Shown here piece by piece: positions 35,441 through 47,939 of a stretch of DNA of 64,000 nt. The stretch covers positions 26,582,001 through 26,646,000 of the forward strand of contig CM060843.1 in the NCBI GenBank assembly GCA_030762175.1, given 5' to 3'. The translations under genes and the position numbers were made by a program. How positions within the stretch are numbered: the first letter of the stretch is position 1; the number at the start of each line of letters is the position of its first letter. This stretch comes from Metallyticus violacea. Its lineage: Eukaryota > Arthropoda > Insecta > Mantodea > Metallyticidae. The notes beneath the pieces were generated by a model that saw only the letters and a program-made list of their open reading frames with translations, made no database searches and was not told the origin of the DNA.

Positions 35441-38400
35441 ATGGCTATCCTTTCGTGGAATGTGCGTGGTCTCCGTAGCAGAAGACCTGACCTCGAGTTA
35501 ATTTTACGTTCTACTGACCCTCTGCTTGTGTGTCTCCAAGAGACCAAGCTTCGCCCAGGTGATTCTTTTAATTTACGCGGTTACTTTTCGGTGAGGTTTG
35601 ATCTCCCTCCCGCAGATGGCACTCCCGCTCACGGGAGTGACGTGTACAGTACTTCACTACAGCTCCAGACTCCTTTGCAAGCTGCTGCAGCTACAGTTCA
35701 CTTTTCCGGACTTACCTTTTCTATCTGCACTGTTTATTTACCTCCGTCCGGCACCATCACTACAGTTGACCTGGATGATCTTCTGTCTCTGGTACCACCC
35801 CCTGTCCTACTGTTGGGAGATTTTAATGCACACCTTTCCCTGTGGGGTTCCAACACGGAGTGTGCCAGGGGCAGCATATTGGCAGAATTTCTCGACCGTC
35901 ACAATCTTGTTCTGCTCAACACTGGTCAACCTACTTTTCTTTCTGACAGCACTCACAGCTTTTCACACTTGGACTTATCCATTTGTTCTGCCTCACTTGC
36001 TGTGCATTTCACCTGGAACATCATCTCCGATTTATGTTCCAGTGACCACTTTCCGTGTCAGATCCATGTACTCTCTTCAAACGCACATTCACAGCGCGCG
36101 CCAAAATGGCTCATTGATAAGGTGAATTGGCCTCTCTTTGGATCTTTGGCCGAATTTTCAGGGTGTGAATTTCCATATATCGACATCGCGATCGAGCATC
36201 TCCGTACGGTCATCATATCAGCCGCAGATAAGACTATTCCCCGGTCGTCTTGTCACCCCAGGCGCTTACCGGTTCCCTGGTGGACCGATGAATGCCGGGA
36301 TGCGTTGCGTGCACGCCGAGGTGCTCTCCGAGTTTTTCGTCGCCACCCTACTTCAGCAAATATGATTTGCTATAAATAACTTCGCGCCAAATGCCGCCGA
36401 GTCATCAAGGATAGCAAAAAGGCTTCTTGGATTTCTTTTATTTCTTCTTTTAACCGCACAACGCCTTCATCCGTAGTCTGGGAACGGCTACGCCGCGTTG
36501 CTGGCAAACCAAGGTTTACATCTATACCCGGTCTTAGGATTTTAAATCGAGTGCTCACTACTCCGACTGACGTCGCCAATGTTTTAGGGCGAACCTTCGT
36601 TGATGTTTCGAGCTCCGCCAATTACCCGGCTTCATTTCGCGCAGTAAGGGAGCAGGTTGAGAGGAAAGGTTTCTCATTTGCCTCCGACCGTCAGGAGAGC
36701 TACAACGTTCCTTTTACCGCCAGAGAACTGGAACATGCCCTTTCCACCTCTCGACATTGCGCACCGGGGCCAGACGACATTCATGTTATCATGTTGCAGC
36801 ATTTATCTGCAGAAGGCAAAGCTTTTTTATTACGAACTTTTAATTTTATTTGGTGTCACGGCACATTTCCCAGCGCTTAGCGATTGGCCATCGTCATCCC
36901 TATTCTTAAGCCTGGAAAGGACCCACACCTTCCTTTCAGTTACCGTCCCATTTCCCTCACCAGTTTCGTGTGCAAGGTGATGGAACGAATCATTAACGGG
37001 CGGCTTATGTGGTGGTTGGAGTCGAGGCACCTACTGACGAACATCCAGTGCGGTTTCCATCGTCATCGATGTTCCATCGACCATCTTGTGTCTCTTTCCA
37101 CCCATATAATGGACGGATTTGTGAGAAAATGCCAAACTGTTGCCGTATTTTTTGATTTGGAGAAGGCTTACGATACCTGCTGGAGGGGCGGTATCCTTCG
37201 TACGCTTAATGATTGGCATATATGTGGTCGGATGTCTGTTTTTATTCGGGAGTTTATGATGGACCGGGTTTTTAACGTTCGCGTGGGGTCAGTTTTATCT
37301 TCTCGTTTTACTCAAGAGAACGGTGTACCGCAGGGCTCGGTACTTAGTTGTACACTGTTTGCCATCGCCATCAATTCCATAGCTGAGTGTTTACCACCGG
37401 GAATCCAATCGTCGTTATTCGTAGACGATTTTGCGATTTATCTTTCCTCCAGGAGAACCTGTCTCTTGGAACGCCGCCTCCAATGCTGTCTGGACCGCCT
37501 TTACCTTTGGAGTGTACGTAATGGGTTCCGTTTCTCCGCAGAGAAGACCGTCTGCATGAACTTCTGGCGTCATAAGGTGTATCCTTCACCATCTCTCCAC
37601 CTTGGCCCAGAAGCTCTTGTTTTCGCGGACGAAGTTAGATTCCTGGGCTTAATCTTTGACAGAACATTAAGCTGGTCTTCGCATGTAGCACAGCTCAGAG
37701 GCCAGTGTGAACGTTCTCTGTGTATTTTACGGGTTTTAAGTGGCACATCCTGGGGAACCGACCGGACTGTTCTTTTACGTTTTTATCGATCTCTAATCCA
37801 GTCCAAACTGGATTATGGCTGTATAGTATATGGCTCAGCGCGACCTTCCGTTCTTCGTCGTCTTAACCCCATTCACCACCGGGGTATCCGTGTCGCTGTT
37901 GGTGCATTCCCCACCAGTCCTGTGTCGAGTTTATGTGCGGAGGCTGGGGAACCTCCGTTGTTTTATCGTAGGGATCTTTTACTTTCTACGTATGGTTGTC
38001 GACTGGCTACGCAACCCCGTCATCCTGCGAATGAACCGTTTTTAATGTGTCTCTCGCCCCATTTTACGCTGCTCGGTCTTTTGCTCCTAAGCCCGCTGGC
38101 TTTCGTTTCCGGGAGCTGTTAAGGACGATGGACCTGGACTTACCTGCTTTTTTCTTGGCCGGGGAAACCTCCTCTCCCCCTTGGCTCTTAGCAGAGGCCC
38201 CCGTCCATCTTGGACTTACGGCCTGTCCTAAGTCCTCGACCGCAGCACCATTCATTCTTAGTCATTTTAACGAGATTGTCTCTTATTTTGCTGGATGTAA
38301 TTTTATATATACCAACGGTTCTAAATCCGACACAGGTGTAGGATGTGCCTTTGTTTTTAATGGAGCTAGTTTTACATATGGTCTTAACGTTGCGACATCT

Positions 38401-39108
38401 ATTTTTATGGCGGAGCTTTATGCTATATATCGGGCTATTTTATTTATTTCTGACCACGGGCTGGGGAACAGTGTCATTTGTTCCGATTCTCTGAGTGCCC
38501 TTTTATCTCTTAAACGCCTGTACACCTACCATCCTCTTGTGCAGAAAGTTCAGGATGCAATGTCTTCGCTTCTGGCCGCTGGTGTCAGAGTGACTCTGCT
38601 ATGGGTACCTGGACACGTGGGACTCCCGGGTAATGAGGCCGCGGATGTCGCAGCAAAATCCGCCATTTTAGACCCTGCAGAGTACGAGCAACGCTTTTAT
38701 ATAGGGGATTTTAAACATTGTATACGTCGAGGAATTCTCTCGCGCTGGCGCGATGAGTGGGATATCATTCCCCACAATAAGCTTCGAGAAATTAAATCCA
38801 CCCCTTTTCATTGGTCGACTTCTTCTCGCGCAGTCCGTCGCGAAGAAGTGATTTTAGCTCGTCTTAGAATAGGGCACTGCCGATTTAGTCACCGTCACCT
38901 TTTTAATGGTCAACCAGCTCCAGATTGCCCACGATGTGACCACCCCTTTACGGTGCGTCACATTTTACTCGAATGCCCTCATCTGGCAACTTTTAGACTT
39001 TCCCTGGGTTTGCCCTCCTCTATTGAGGAGCTACTTGCCGATGATGTGGTTGCTGTGGAACGAGTGCTCCGCTTTATCCGTGTTTGTGACTTTTGGAGCA
39101 AGGTGTAA
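35441..39108 (+). pseudogene. LINE ORF2: endonuclease, reverse transcriptase, RNase H
   Basis: Starts at ATG 35441; 1,221 residues if the breaks are ignored. The apurinic-type endonuclease shows WNVRG, QET (32-34), GDFNAH (126-131), SHLDL and SDH (201-203). The RT shows ILKPGKD, SYRPISL, FFDLEKAYD (near 570), GVPQGSVLS and FVDDF (near 660). The RNase H region has TNGSK, FMAELYAIY, SDSLSAL and a VPGHVGLPGNEAAD end, then a C-terminal CPRCDHPFTVRHILLEC (CX2CX7HX4C). Breaks: TAA at 36377-36379, TAG at 36878-36880 (a Trp codon elsewhere in the family) and a 2-bp insertion near 38045-38050. The first RNase H Asp is Asn (38314-38316). The 38-bp spacer after ORF1 suggests reinitiation. Confidence 0.93.
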
Positions 39109-39361
39109 TTTTAATGGTTTTACCCATGACGGTAATTTCCGATTATTTTAAGACTTTTGTCCTTTTGTAGACAATTTTATCCTTGTTGTTTGTTTTAAGG
39201 GGTTTCATTGTTATATTTTTAGGCCATTATAACACTTAATATCTGAGCTCTTGCAGCTGCGTTTTGATCTGGTCTGTTGATGAGAATTTAACCCCAGTTA
39301 TTAATAGCGGGTTTTATATTATTGCACAAAGTGCTATTGTTGCGCAGATTTGGGTGTGTCT

Positions 39362-39391
39362 GGGCGCTAATGACCTAGTAGTTTTGCGCCC
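39362..39391 (+). promoter_or_regulatory. LINE 3' hairpin, likely RT recognition structure
   Basis: GGGCGC pairs with GCGCCC across the loop TAATGACCTAGTAGTTTT, followed by CTTTAAG and the TAATCAATCAATC tail. The same design ends S1 and S2. In LINEs of this kind the RT recognises such 3' structures to start target-primed synthesis; that role is inferred here. Confidence 0.7.
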
Positions 39392-39410
39392 TTTAAGCAA
39401 TAATCAATCA

Positions 39411-39610
39411 ATCAGCGCTACATTCACTCAGGATGTAAAGGATAAATTTTGTTCAGAGGCCTCATCTTTCACTGTTGAGGTTTTTACGTGCCGTAAATGT
39501 ACGACATGCGACCCATGCTTTTACTTCCCTTCTGATGGAAGCCATACTTAGGGTTTTTAAGCCCGAAAAAAGCAATCGAACTCATGTTCTTCGGTATACG
39601 AGGCTATGCA
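39411..39610 (-). mobile_element. SINE1 (part 2) split by the LINE
   Basis: Resumes with the second copy of the target duplication (39411-39423), then TTTTGTTCAGAGGCCTC, CGTGCCGTAAATGTACGACA, CTTCCCTTCTGATGGAAGCC and a degraded tRNA head to about 39610. Confidence 0.85.
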
Positions 39611-39619
39611 TAATGAGAT

Positions 39620-41070
39620 GACAAAATATTTAATTGGTATACAACCTCACAACAACAAAATTGAAATACAGTTATTGATGTACAATAGTTGGCTGGGGGC
39701 TAATAACTGAATTCACAGACTAATATTAAAATATCAATATAAGTTATCTGTAATCATTACAAGTTGCGTTTTCATCAATTCCAATGAGTTTTACTTACCA
39801 AAATAAACAACAAAATAACATATTTAATATCTGAATTCTTAAAAAATTGTAAGAATTTCTAAAACAAAACAGAGACACGGTACACACAAACTTGCCATTT
39901 GTTGGAAGAAAATGTAATGCATTTTGATAGAAAATTATTTCTCCAGCCATCAACGGCATAGATTATGAATTACGATGTAGTACAAATAGCGATTCAGCTG
40001 TGTGGTTTATAATTGAGGAATAGTTAGTTAATTATTGTACTGTTTACCCTACCAAAATGTCAAAACTAATCTAAATATTTTGGCATGCTGTTATAATGTT
40101 GTTCATAATTCTTTTTTTGGATTCTTTGTCGTAATAAAAAAGTCCAATACTTATTTAATATTCATTAAACCGCATTGTCCTGGAAATTATATTTTGATTA
40201 AATTATAGCAAAACATACCTCAAATTGTAAAATTCCAATTCCTCACTCCCCATTCTGAACTACATTAAATAGTCTCTCAATACAATACATCTAATATTAA
40301 ACTTTGAAAAAATATAGGTTGTAATGAGAGTTAAAGTGAACTGGTGTGACCTAATTACACGGGCAACACTGCAAGATTCAGCATAAAAATTGTGCTGCAG
40401 TGAGTTTTTATGCTGAACTGAAATTTGTAGTACAAATTGTCTTTGGGACATGGTTTTCCTGATTATATTAATATTGACTAGTGCTCTTATTCACGTTTTT
40501 CAATATTTCATCATTATGTACAATCAGTTTAATGTAGGGAAAATTGTAATTCTGGTGTTGTTTGATACCTTTATGGTTTTGGCTGAACGGTTGTAGTTGC
40601 TAAGTGATAGGAAATGAAGATAACTCAGGAATAATATGTTCAGTGTGTGAGTCACTTGGCATGATATTGTATTTCACTTCTGTTAACGCAGGTAATAAAC
40701 TGATTGTTTCGCTTGGGTAACTTTGCTCGGCTTAGAAGGTATGTGTTTAGATATCGGAAATATCACATCTGTTAAGCAATATACAGTTGTTCTTTCCATA
40801 AGGACAGTAATAAATGCACACATCTAATCTCGTTATAAATGTACAGTTATGAAACATGAAGCAAAATTGCTTAAACATTAAGGAGGGAAAGGATAGGGTG
40901 AAATATCTAGTGACAGCGAGTGGCGAGGTATGACCTTGAATCTGCTGTTAGGAGTAGGCTGCCTAGTACTTCCAGACAGTTCGTTTGTTTAATTTATTAC
41001 TTCATTGTGAGAATATTTCAACAGGAATGGAGTACACAATAATGGAGCTCGGTGTGCATATCAAGCAATG
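39620..41070. other. Unassigned AT-rich DNA
   Basis: No gene recognised. Confidence 0.5.
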
Positions 41071-41078
41071 GTGGAACA

Positions 41079-41363
41079 ACCACGAGTGGCCGAGGTCGTT
41101 AAGGCACGGACTCGTGAGCGGGAGGCCTGGGTTCCAATACCGCCAGGACCGTCCTCCCTGACTTAGGTTTTTTCCAGGTTTTCCTCAGTCCTCATAAATG
41201 GCAAATGCCAGGGAGGTACCCTAAACTTAGGCCTTGAACGATTCCTTCCTTAAAAATAAATCCTTTCCCAATTTATCATTTCATTTCATGTATCATCGGT
41301 GTCCATCGCCCGTGGTACCTCTGTAGCAAAAAACGGGCGTTAAACACTATTCATTCAATCAAT
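41079..41363 (+). mobile_element. SINE2, best-preserved copy
   Basis: The head CCACGAGTGGCCGAGGTCG, TTAAGGCACGGACTC, with GGGTTCCAATACC as B box, resembles a type II (Leu/Ser) tRNA with a variable arm. Body: CTTAGGTTTTTTCCAGG, CCTCATAAATGGCAAATGCC, GGTACCCTAAACTTAGGCC. The 3' hairpin at 41307-41339 pairs CGCCCGT with ACGGGCG. Tail: TTAAACACTATTCATTCAATC. Confidence 0.92.
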
Positions 41364-41841
41364 GATAGAATGATTAACGGCATTTGTGAATAAACCAGCA
41401 ATAGTTTATCACTATCAAAGAAAGTTTGACGAAAAAGTTTGAGAGCCATTTAAGATTTCTGGATACCCAAAGAGCACATTTAGGAGTACAAAAATCTGAC
41501 CTCGCTCATTCAAAATTTACAGGAAAGAAATAGTATTTGCCAATAAGTACTGTACTACAAGAACATTCAAGTAGTTTGCTGCGATTAGTCAGTATTTTTT
41601 GCAAACTTGCACCATTGCGTATGACTCTGTCCTGGACAGCGGTAGCATACATTTCCAGCACACCTGTGATAAAAGTACATTTCTCATGAATAAAGGTATA
41701 TTAACTATATGCATGTTCTTAATTTATCAAAATAATAAATTTTTCAAAATAATAAAAGTGAAATACAAAATATTTCGGATAGAATCGTATTCTTCGCAAT
41801 AAACCAAAGTGAGAGAGAGATGACAAGCTTTAAGTAATCAT

Positions 41842-42131
41842 TTTTTTTATTAGTGTTTAACTCCCGTTTTTACTGCTGAGACACCACAGGCGGTAGACAA
41901 TGATGATACACGAGTTGAAATGATATATTGGGAAAGGATATAAATATATATATATTTTTTTAAGGAAGCGTTCCAGACCTAAGTTTAGGGTATTTCACCG
42001 GCATTTGCCATTTATGAGTACTGAGGAAAACCTGGAAAAAACCTCAGTCAGGGAGGACGATTCTGGTGGGATTCGAACCCCAGACCTCCCGCTCGAGTCC
42101 ATGCCTTAACGACCTCGGCCACTCGTGGTGG
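41842..42131 (-). mobile_element. SINE2 copy with target duplication, minus strand
   Basis: Flanked by TTTAAGTAATCAT (41829-41841) and TTTAAGTAGTCAT (42132-42144), one mismatch. All S2 parts are recognisable in reverse; the B box is GGATTCGAACCCC. A short (AT)n tract has expanded within the body near 41942. Confidence 0.92.
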
Positions 42132-42144
42132 TTTAAGTAGTCAT

Positions 42145-45100
42145 GAAATAGGTGGAGTCGATATACGTCACAATGAGTGAAATGGAAGTAAATTAGATTA
42201 TAACAATACCACAATAATACATGTATGGATACACATAAAATAATAATCAAAAAGATGTTCAAGATTTTATAGTATCACAACATGCATACCATTAAGAATG
42301 AAAGATAAAGATAGCCTATTGTGTCCCTTAATGGCAAATTCCTCCTAACAAGTAAGAAATCTCGCTTTTTCCTAACGTGATGAACTATGCCACGATAGTT
42401 GTTCGTATGCTGTTTAAGACTTTCTGACTGATTTGTTGTTTGACTGCGCTATTTTTCACTGCAGCACGAGTTCCAATTTTCTCTTGCACAGGCAGACACA
42501 GTCTTAAATATATACGGATTGACTTATCTGTTTGTAAGCAACTTTGAATATAAATGGTAAAAACAATTCAAGTATAATGGGACAAAATATGAGATAAACG
42601 GTAAGAGAAGTTGATTATACTGTCGATGTAGGTACATTCATTTGAAGAGAAACTATTGCACATGTTAATCAAATAGAAAACGTTTCTCACGAGGAACATG
42701 TCAATACATTCATATCAAAACATACCTAAATACTTTTCTTATGTCATCTAAGTGTTATAAGAAGGCCATGTTCTAAAAATGAGCTGCTGTTTTCAACTGC
42801 AAGCACCTGAGATCGAAACTGGAAAATGTCGGGTCAATAAAGTGGAAGAGTAGAAACTGGACATCCCTTAACTGCAGACTAGCTTTCCGGATCCGCGGAG
42901 ACGATCGACCGTACCAGTTTACTGTCTTGCAGGGACAAAAGAAAATACAGGTAACTGGTGTTGATGCAGTGATTAAAACAAGTTCTTTCGCCACCATTCA
43001 CTACAAATAATCGCCTCATTTTTCACATTCTTTTTCTCATTCTTATAATTACCCCGGTTATCGTGTACGCAACCGACTTACTTTGAGTAGGTTAGGTTAG
43101 GTCGGTCGCCACATTTTTTCAGAGCCGTCGATAATTAATAAAAATTCTCTATCAAGATCTTGGCAAGCCGCACCAATGATATCTTAGCTTGAGCCAATGA
43201 TAATCTAGGATTTAACAATAGACACACATGCAGCACATGGAGTGATGTTGAATGGCAGCCTATAGTGGCCACTTTTTACTCGAAACCTTTGAGATCAATT
43301 ATTTAACGATAGAGTTTTTCTCTCTTACCGTACCAATAATATTTTAACTTCAGCCAATAGTAATATAGAATTAACAGCAGATAAGCTTACAGCTGTGAGA
43401 GAGCTTATCAATGCTATGTTGGGATATCGATTAAGTTGGTGCCTCTTTTGATAGCGGCTATATACAATGTGCGTGGCAGTAATACCTGTTACGCACTTGC
43501 GGAAAAGAACTGTCGACCCTCAGGGTTGTCCAGTTCCTTCTCCACAGTATCAAGTTAAGTACCCTATATGTTCCAAGAATTTGTCAACTAGTTTTTGTGT
43601 ACTTCCAGTTGAAATTACCAATTCATTTTTAGAACATGGACCTCTTATAGCATTAGATGAGTCAGAAAAATTGTTGGGGTGTGTTTTGATATGAGTGTAT
43701 TGACATGTTCCTCGACAGCTTTAAAATAACATTTTATAGTACATTTTAGCAAAAGATGTATTCTGGGACATTGGAAGGTTTGACAAAAGATATTTATCAC
43801 ACACATTTTACCTTTAAGAAGCTGAATGGATATTAACAAGTATTTGGGTAGAAAACTCTGTTGAGAGCTTTTTGCGATTAAATCTTAAGGGGGAAATGCT
43901 CTGAAAGTGAAGTGGAATATTAATCATGAAGGAAGATATCGATAGAAAATGTGACATTCTTTCAGGATATGACAACTCTTTTAGTTCCTGGGATGTAGGA
44001 GGTGATGAGATTAATGTATTTCTTTCTTAATAGACAACCTTTGTGTGCTTTAGAAGGACGCAGGATTATAAAACGAAAGCAGGATGTTTCTGGTCTTAGA
44101 TCTTTTATGGTAGGACTAGAACTGGGAGGTTGTTATAACGATGTGGACTACACATTGAAAGGGTGAAAAGAGTAATCTCTTATTATGTGAGGAATGAAAA
44201 GCTCTCAAAATGAAAACGCCGTTGTAAGCACATGGCGGATGATACTATGGCTGAGTTCGATATTGGCATCCAAGAACTTGCTGAAACATTTTGAAGGAGT
44301 CCACTTAACACAAAATTTGGCGTTGAAGCTGAACAGGAGATTTAAGGTACTTCAAGCCGTTAGTACATGGATATAAACACAGCACTATATCTTATGTTGT
44401 ATACTAAGATCATGGAAGCTGCTGTATTTAGCAATTAATCCTTGAGGAGTAACATAAAATGGCATATAACTGTGGCAATCTTTCATTAAGGGTAAATGCC
44501 GGGAGATAATCAGGCCAGTAAATGTTTCGCGGACGGAACATTACGAAGTGTCTAGTGCCTTCAATTTCCTCTTTATTATTAGGAATGTATGTATACAACT
44601 ACGTTACATCAAACAACACTGAGCAGAACTACCTTATAGTACGCCGAGACATTAGTGCTTTTTAAAATATACGGTTCCCACTTAATAATTTCCTTAGATT
44701 CTTCGCTCTGCGGTTCATATATGAGTACTAATTTTACTTGAAAACTGTCAACACAACTGCGACAGAGATGTTACCCAACAATCAGGGATAACATGTCACT
44801 CAAAGAAAAGTATAAAATTGTGAAACACGTTTTAGTAAACAAACTTCATTTTTGCATGCACAAATGTTATCCCTAAGATTTATCTTTACCTCTTGATAAG
44901 ATTGTGATGTGTATTGAGAGCTTGAATTCTGTAATTAAACAAAAAGCCATAAAAATCTGTATAATGTTGTTAGGTTGAAGCTCATGCATCCAAGGTCAAT
45001 CACAAACGCTACTTAATCCTCCAAGCTGGTCCAGTTGCCCAACGCTACATTGCAGAGGTGTTTCGGTAACAGGATAACTTAGCTGTAAAAGGATATATTG

Positions 45101-47870
45101 TCCTTTTAATGTAGTAATAGCCATAAAAAGGAAAAGGTTAAAATTATGAAATTCTCAACGTTGACTAAATATATTAAAATGTTTGGAGCCGTTCCTGTTT
45201 ACTGATATATAGATTTTGTAGTTTCTAACTAATAATCATGTTCACATTTGAAAAAGGAAAGTTCTGAATGGACATCTTGGTAACAGAACAGTAAAACTAT
45301 TGTCATATTCTTTATGTTCTAAACATCGGAGGTATAAATAATGAATATTTTATGGAAATGACCTTTACACTCTAAGTCTCATATACATAGATTCTTAGAA
45401 AGCTTGCACTTTGTGATTAGCATAGGTTGGAAGTTATGGCATTGATTTTGACTAAAATAGGCAGACAAATAGACACTTAAAATACTGAAAATAGGCAGTA
45501 ATATAACGAAAATATGTATTTATTGAAAGTAAAAACAGAGAGCAATATCACTCATTAATGAAAATGCATATTTAAGATACATAATAATATTTATCATATA
45601 ATTAAAGTACTTAAGTTTACTTTTCATGGTTACAAGCCACAACAAGATGTTTTAAGGTAGTAAGTGTCATAGCTTGTCAGAGAGATAATTTTTTTCATCA
45701 TGCAAAAAGACCATTCTACTTGCACAAGAAGCTAATTCGAAAGGACTTGTACCAGTTACAATAGAGCATTCACCTTTAAGGACATCATGGAAATGTTAAT
45801 CAAGACAAAGTAAAGTAGTTTTGAATAGTCTTGGCGTATGAGCAAAAGATGTGCAGTGATTTATAACTGAGTTCATTTTCTATTTATGCGTTAATATAGG
45901 AGCCAGGTTAGCACCTTTCTTTCTTCCGAACTGAACACATTATAGGAACGGTTTATTGCACAGCGGTCGCTCTTATCTCTCTCGTTTGCAATTGTTTGTT
46001 AAATTTATGCACTTGAAAAGTTACCCCCACCACGAATTTCCTAGAATTGTCTCATGCAGATCGACACAAGGTCATTCACCAGGACTATACAAAACTCAGC
46101 ACTTCCCTCATCCTCCCCATTTTCTGTTATTCTTGTGACCGAGGTAACCGTGCATTCCTTTCATTAGTGAAGGTTCTGCTGTTTAAAGATCTTAAGTGAA
46201 TGCGCTGAGAGAAATGTTTTTAACCGCTTGAAAAGAAATAAAATAACAAGATTCTCAATAGATATATTTGTGAGGTGAACATTTCATTGAATTTTTATAA
46301 CTTTTTTCACTTCAATATACTGAAAGTCTTTATGTGCTTTTTAAAATGTGCAAATAATCACAGAAAAATCCATAACGAAAAGATTTTAAAGCTTAAAATA
46401 GGCAACAGAAGTCAAAATAGGCACAAAAAACAGAGTAAAAACTGGCCCTACCGACCTCAAATGTACTGAAACATGTTCGTTTCTATCTGACTCTCATATA
46501 TATGCACCCAGATGGAGGAGGCATTTTACCACCTTCCGGGCTCTGATGATGAATATTTTTGCACTGAGATATATGTCATGCCAGAGACCCATGAAGAATA
46601 AGATAAACAGAGATCAGTGCAATTTTTTAAAGCAGTACCAATAAAATGTGATGATGGTGGTTTGTAACACTAGTCAGATTGCTAACTCTTGGAAAATATG
46701 TGCAGAATTTTTCGAATAGGAAAAAGATTATCGACGCAAGTAAACGGCTAAATTTAGATATATATCAAGAAAACTATTTTTCAGAAAGTGGAAGCAGTGG
46801 TTTTTAAAATAAACACTCCTCCATTCTGGTACGCGCAGAAGGTACTCAGAAGAACACAACGCTGGAAATAGTGCTGGGCATTTAAATGAGCTATGCTTGC
46901 TGTGCGTCTTGGTGGAGAGCAGGAAGAAGGGAAGGGAACATCTTTCCATATGTACCTCGAGTGAAACACATGCTTCGGTTTTTGTAAAGAACGGCTACAT
47001 GTAGCAGCTCTCCAGCGGGTTATAATTTGAACATTCGGGTTGTGCTCTGAATTTTTAAAACGCTCGTGATGTAAAGGCTGCCTCAGAAGATTAAGTAAAT
47101 GTACCTTAGCATTTTGCATTCCCGTTTTTTATTTGATTAAGTTTTTTTCCGTGGTTAATTCTGTTTGAATGAGAAACTTTTTCTAATAGAACCTGAGTGT
47201 TAGTAAATTTATTACAAGCTAGGTGAAATTGAGTGCACATTACTAAGCTTAAGCAATAAAAATAAGGTCAAGAACACTGGCACAACTAGTAAAAAAATAT
47301 ACTTCATCAGCAATACAATCACCATCCCCATTAGCAGTACCTCGACCTCTAGCATGAACTTACTAGAGTCCAGAGTTTTATATGAAAAAAAAATTATTTT
47401 TGTATGCTATAATTTCAAAAAAAAATGATTAAGACTGAAAATGTTTTACTAAAGTGAAAACCAAAACATAGAAAGAACATAATTAAGCAGAAAAAATTAA
47501 TATTCCAATTTATTAATTGCAGCCAAAATCTGAGGCAAAAAATTTAAGTAGCAAATGTCTGCACAGAAAGTTTGGTAGCCTCTAATTTATTAAAACATGT
47601 CATTAAATTTTTGCTTCATTATTGAACTTGAGATAGTAATCAGTTGTATTTTAACACATGGCTTCTTTAACTGGATTACTCAAAGGTTTACCGTAGTTTC
47701 TAGTTTATTTTATGAATGAATCAAGAAACTGATACTTACAAATATGACGGTCAAGTCACATTTTGAAGTATCTTACATTATCTCATTTGTAAAAGTTTCA
47801 TCTTTTCATCTTTGTCCAGTTCAATTACTTCAGATGTAAATACTTTAAAATTATCACAAGTAATATCATA
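42145..47870. other. Long unassigned AT-rich stretch
   Basis: No gene recognised. Short frames at 43467-43694 and around 46728-47119 (minus) lack motifs. A telomere-like TAGGTTAGGTTAGG occurs at 43088-43101. Confidence 0.5.
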
Positions 47871-47871
47871 A

Positions 47872-47939
47872 GAGGGTCTGAGATTACCGATAAATTCAGA
47901 ACGTAGTAAGTGAATTTATCTGGAAAGCTCAGACCCTCG
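47872..47939 (+). ncRNA. microRNA-precursor-like hairpin
   Basis: A 68-nt stretch folds into one stem: 11 bp (GAGGGTCTGAG with CTCAGACCCTC), a short zone with two mismatches and one bulged base, then 10 bp (GATAAATTCA with TGAATTTATC), closed by a 12-nt loop. The size, imperfect stem and lack of a multi-loop fit a pre-miRNA; either strand could be the source. It could instead be a relic of a foldback transposon. I do not recognise the mature sequence. Confidence 0.4.

Larger units (their letters stand above)
33733..39410 (+). mobile_element. Full-length non-LTR retrotransposon (I/Nimb-like LINE)
   Basis: A 5,678-bp element with a GC-rich 5' leader (33733-34086), ORF1, ORF2 and a 3' end made of a hairpin and a TAATCAATCAATC tail rather than poly(A). 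A 13-bp target duplication bounds it, so the 5' end is complete. ORF2 order is endonuclease, RT, RNase H, CCHC. RNase H and the FVDDF form of the RT active site point to the I group (I/Nimb-like). Transcription probably starts from an internal promoter at 33733. Two stops and two frameshifts make this copy defective. Confidence 0.92.

Noticed and set aside
35598..36125. 175-codon frame inside ORF2, and similar minus-strand frames at 34218-34621 and 37371-37592
   Set aside because: They overlap motif-bearing LINE ORFs in other frames and have no motifs of their own.
46728..47119. 112-codon minus-strand frame
   Set aside because: No motif, frames on the same strand overlap it, and composition gives no support.
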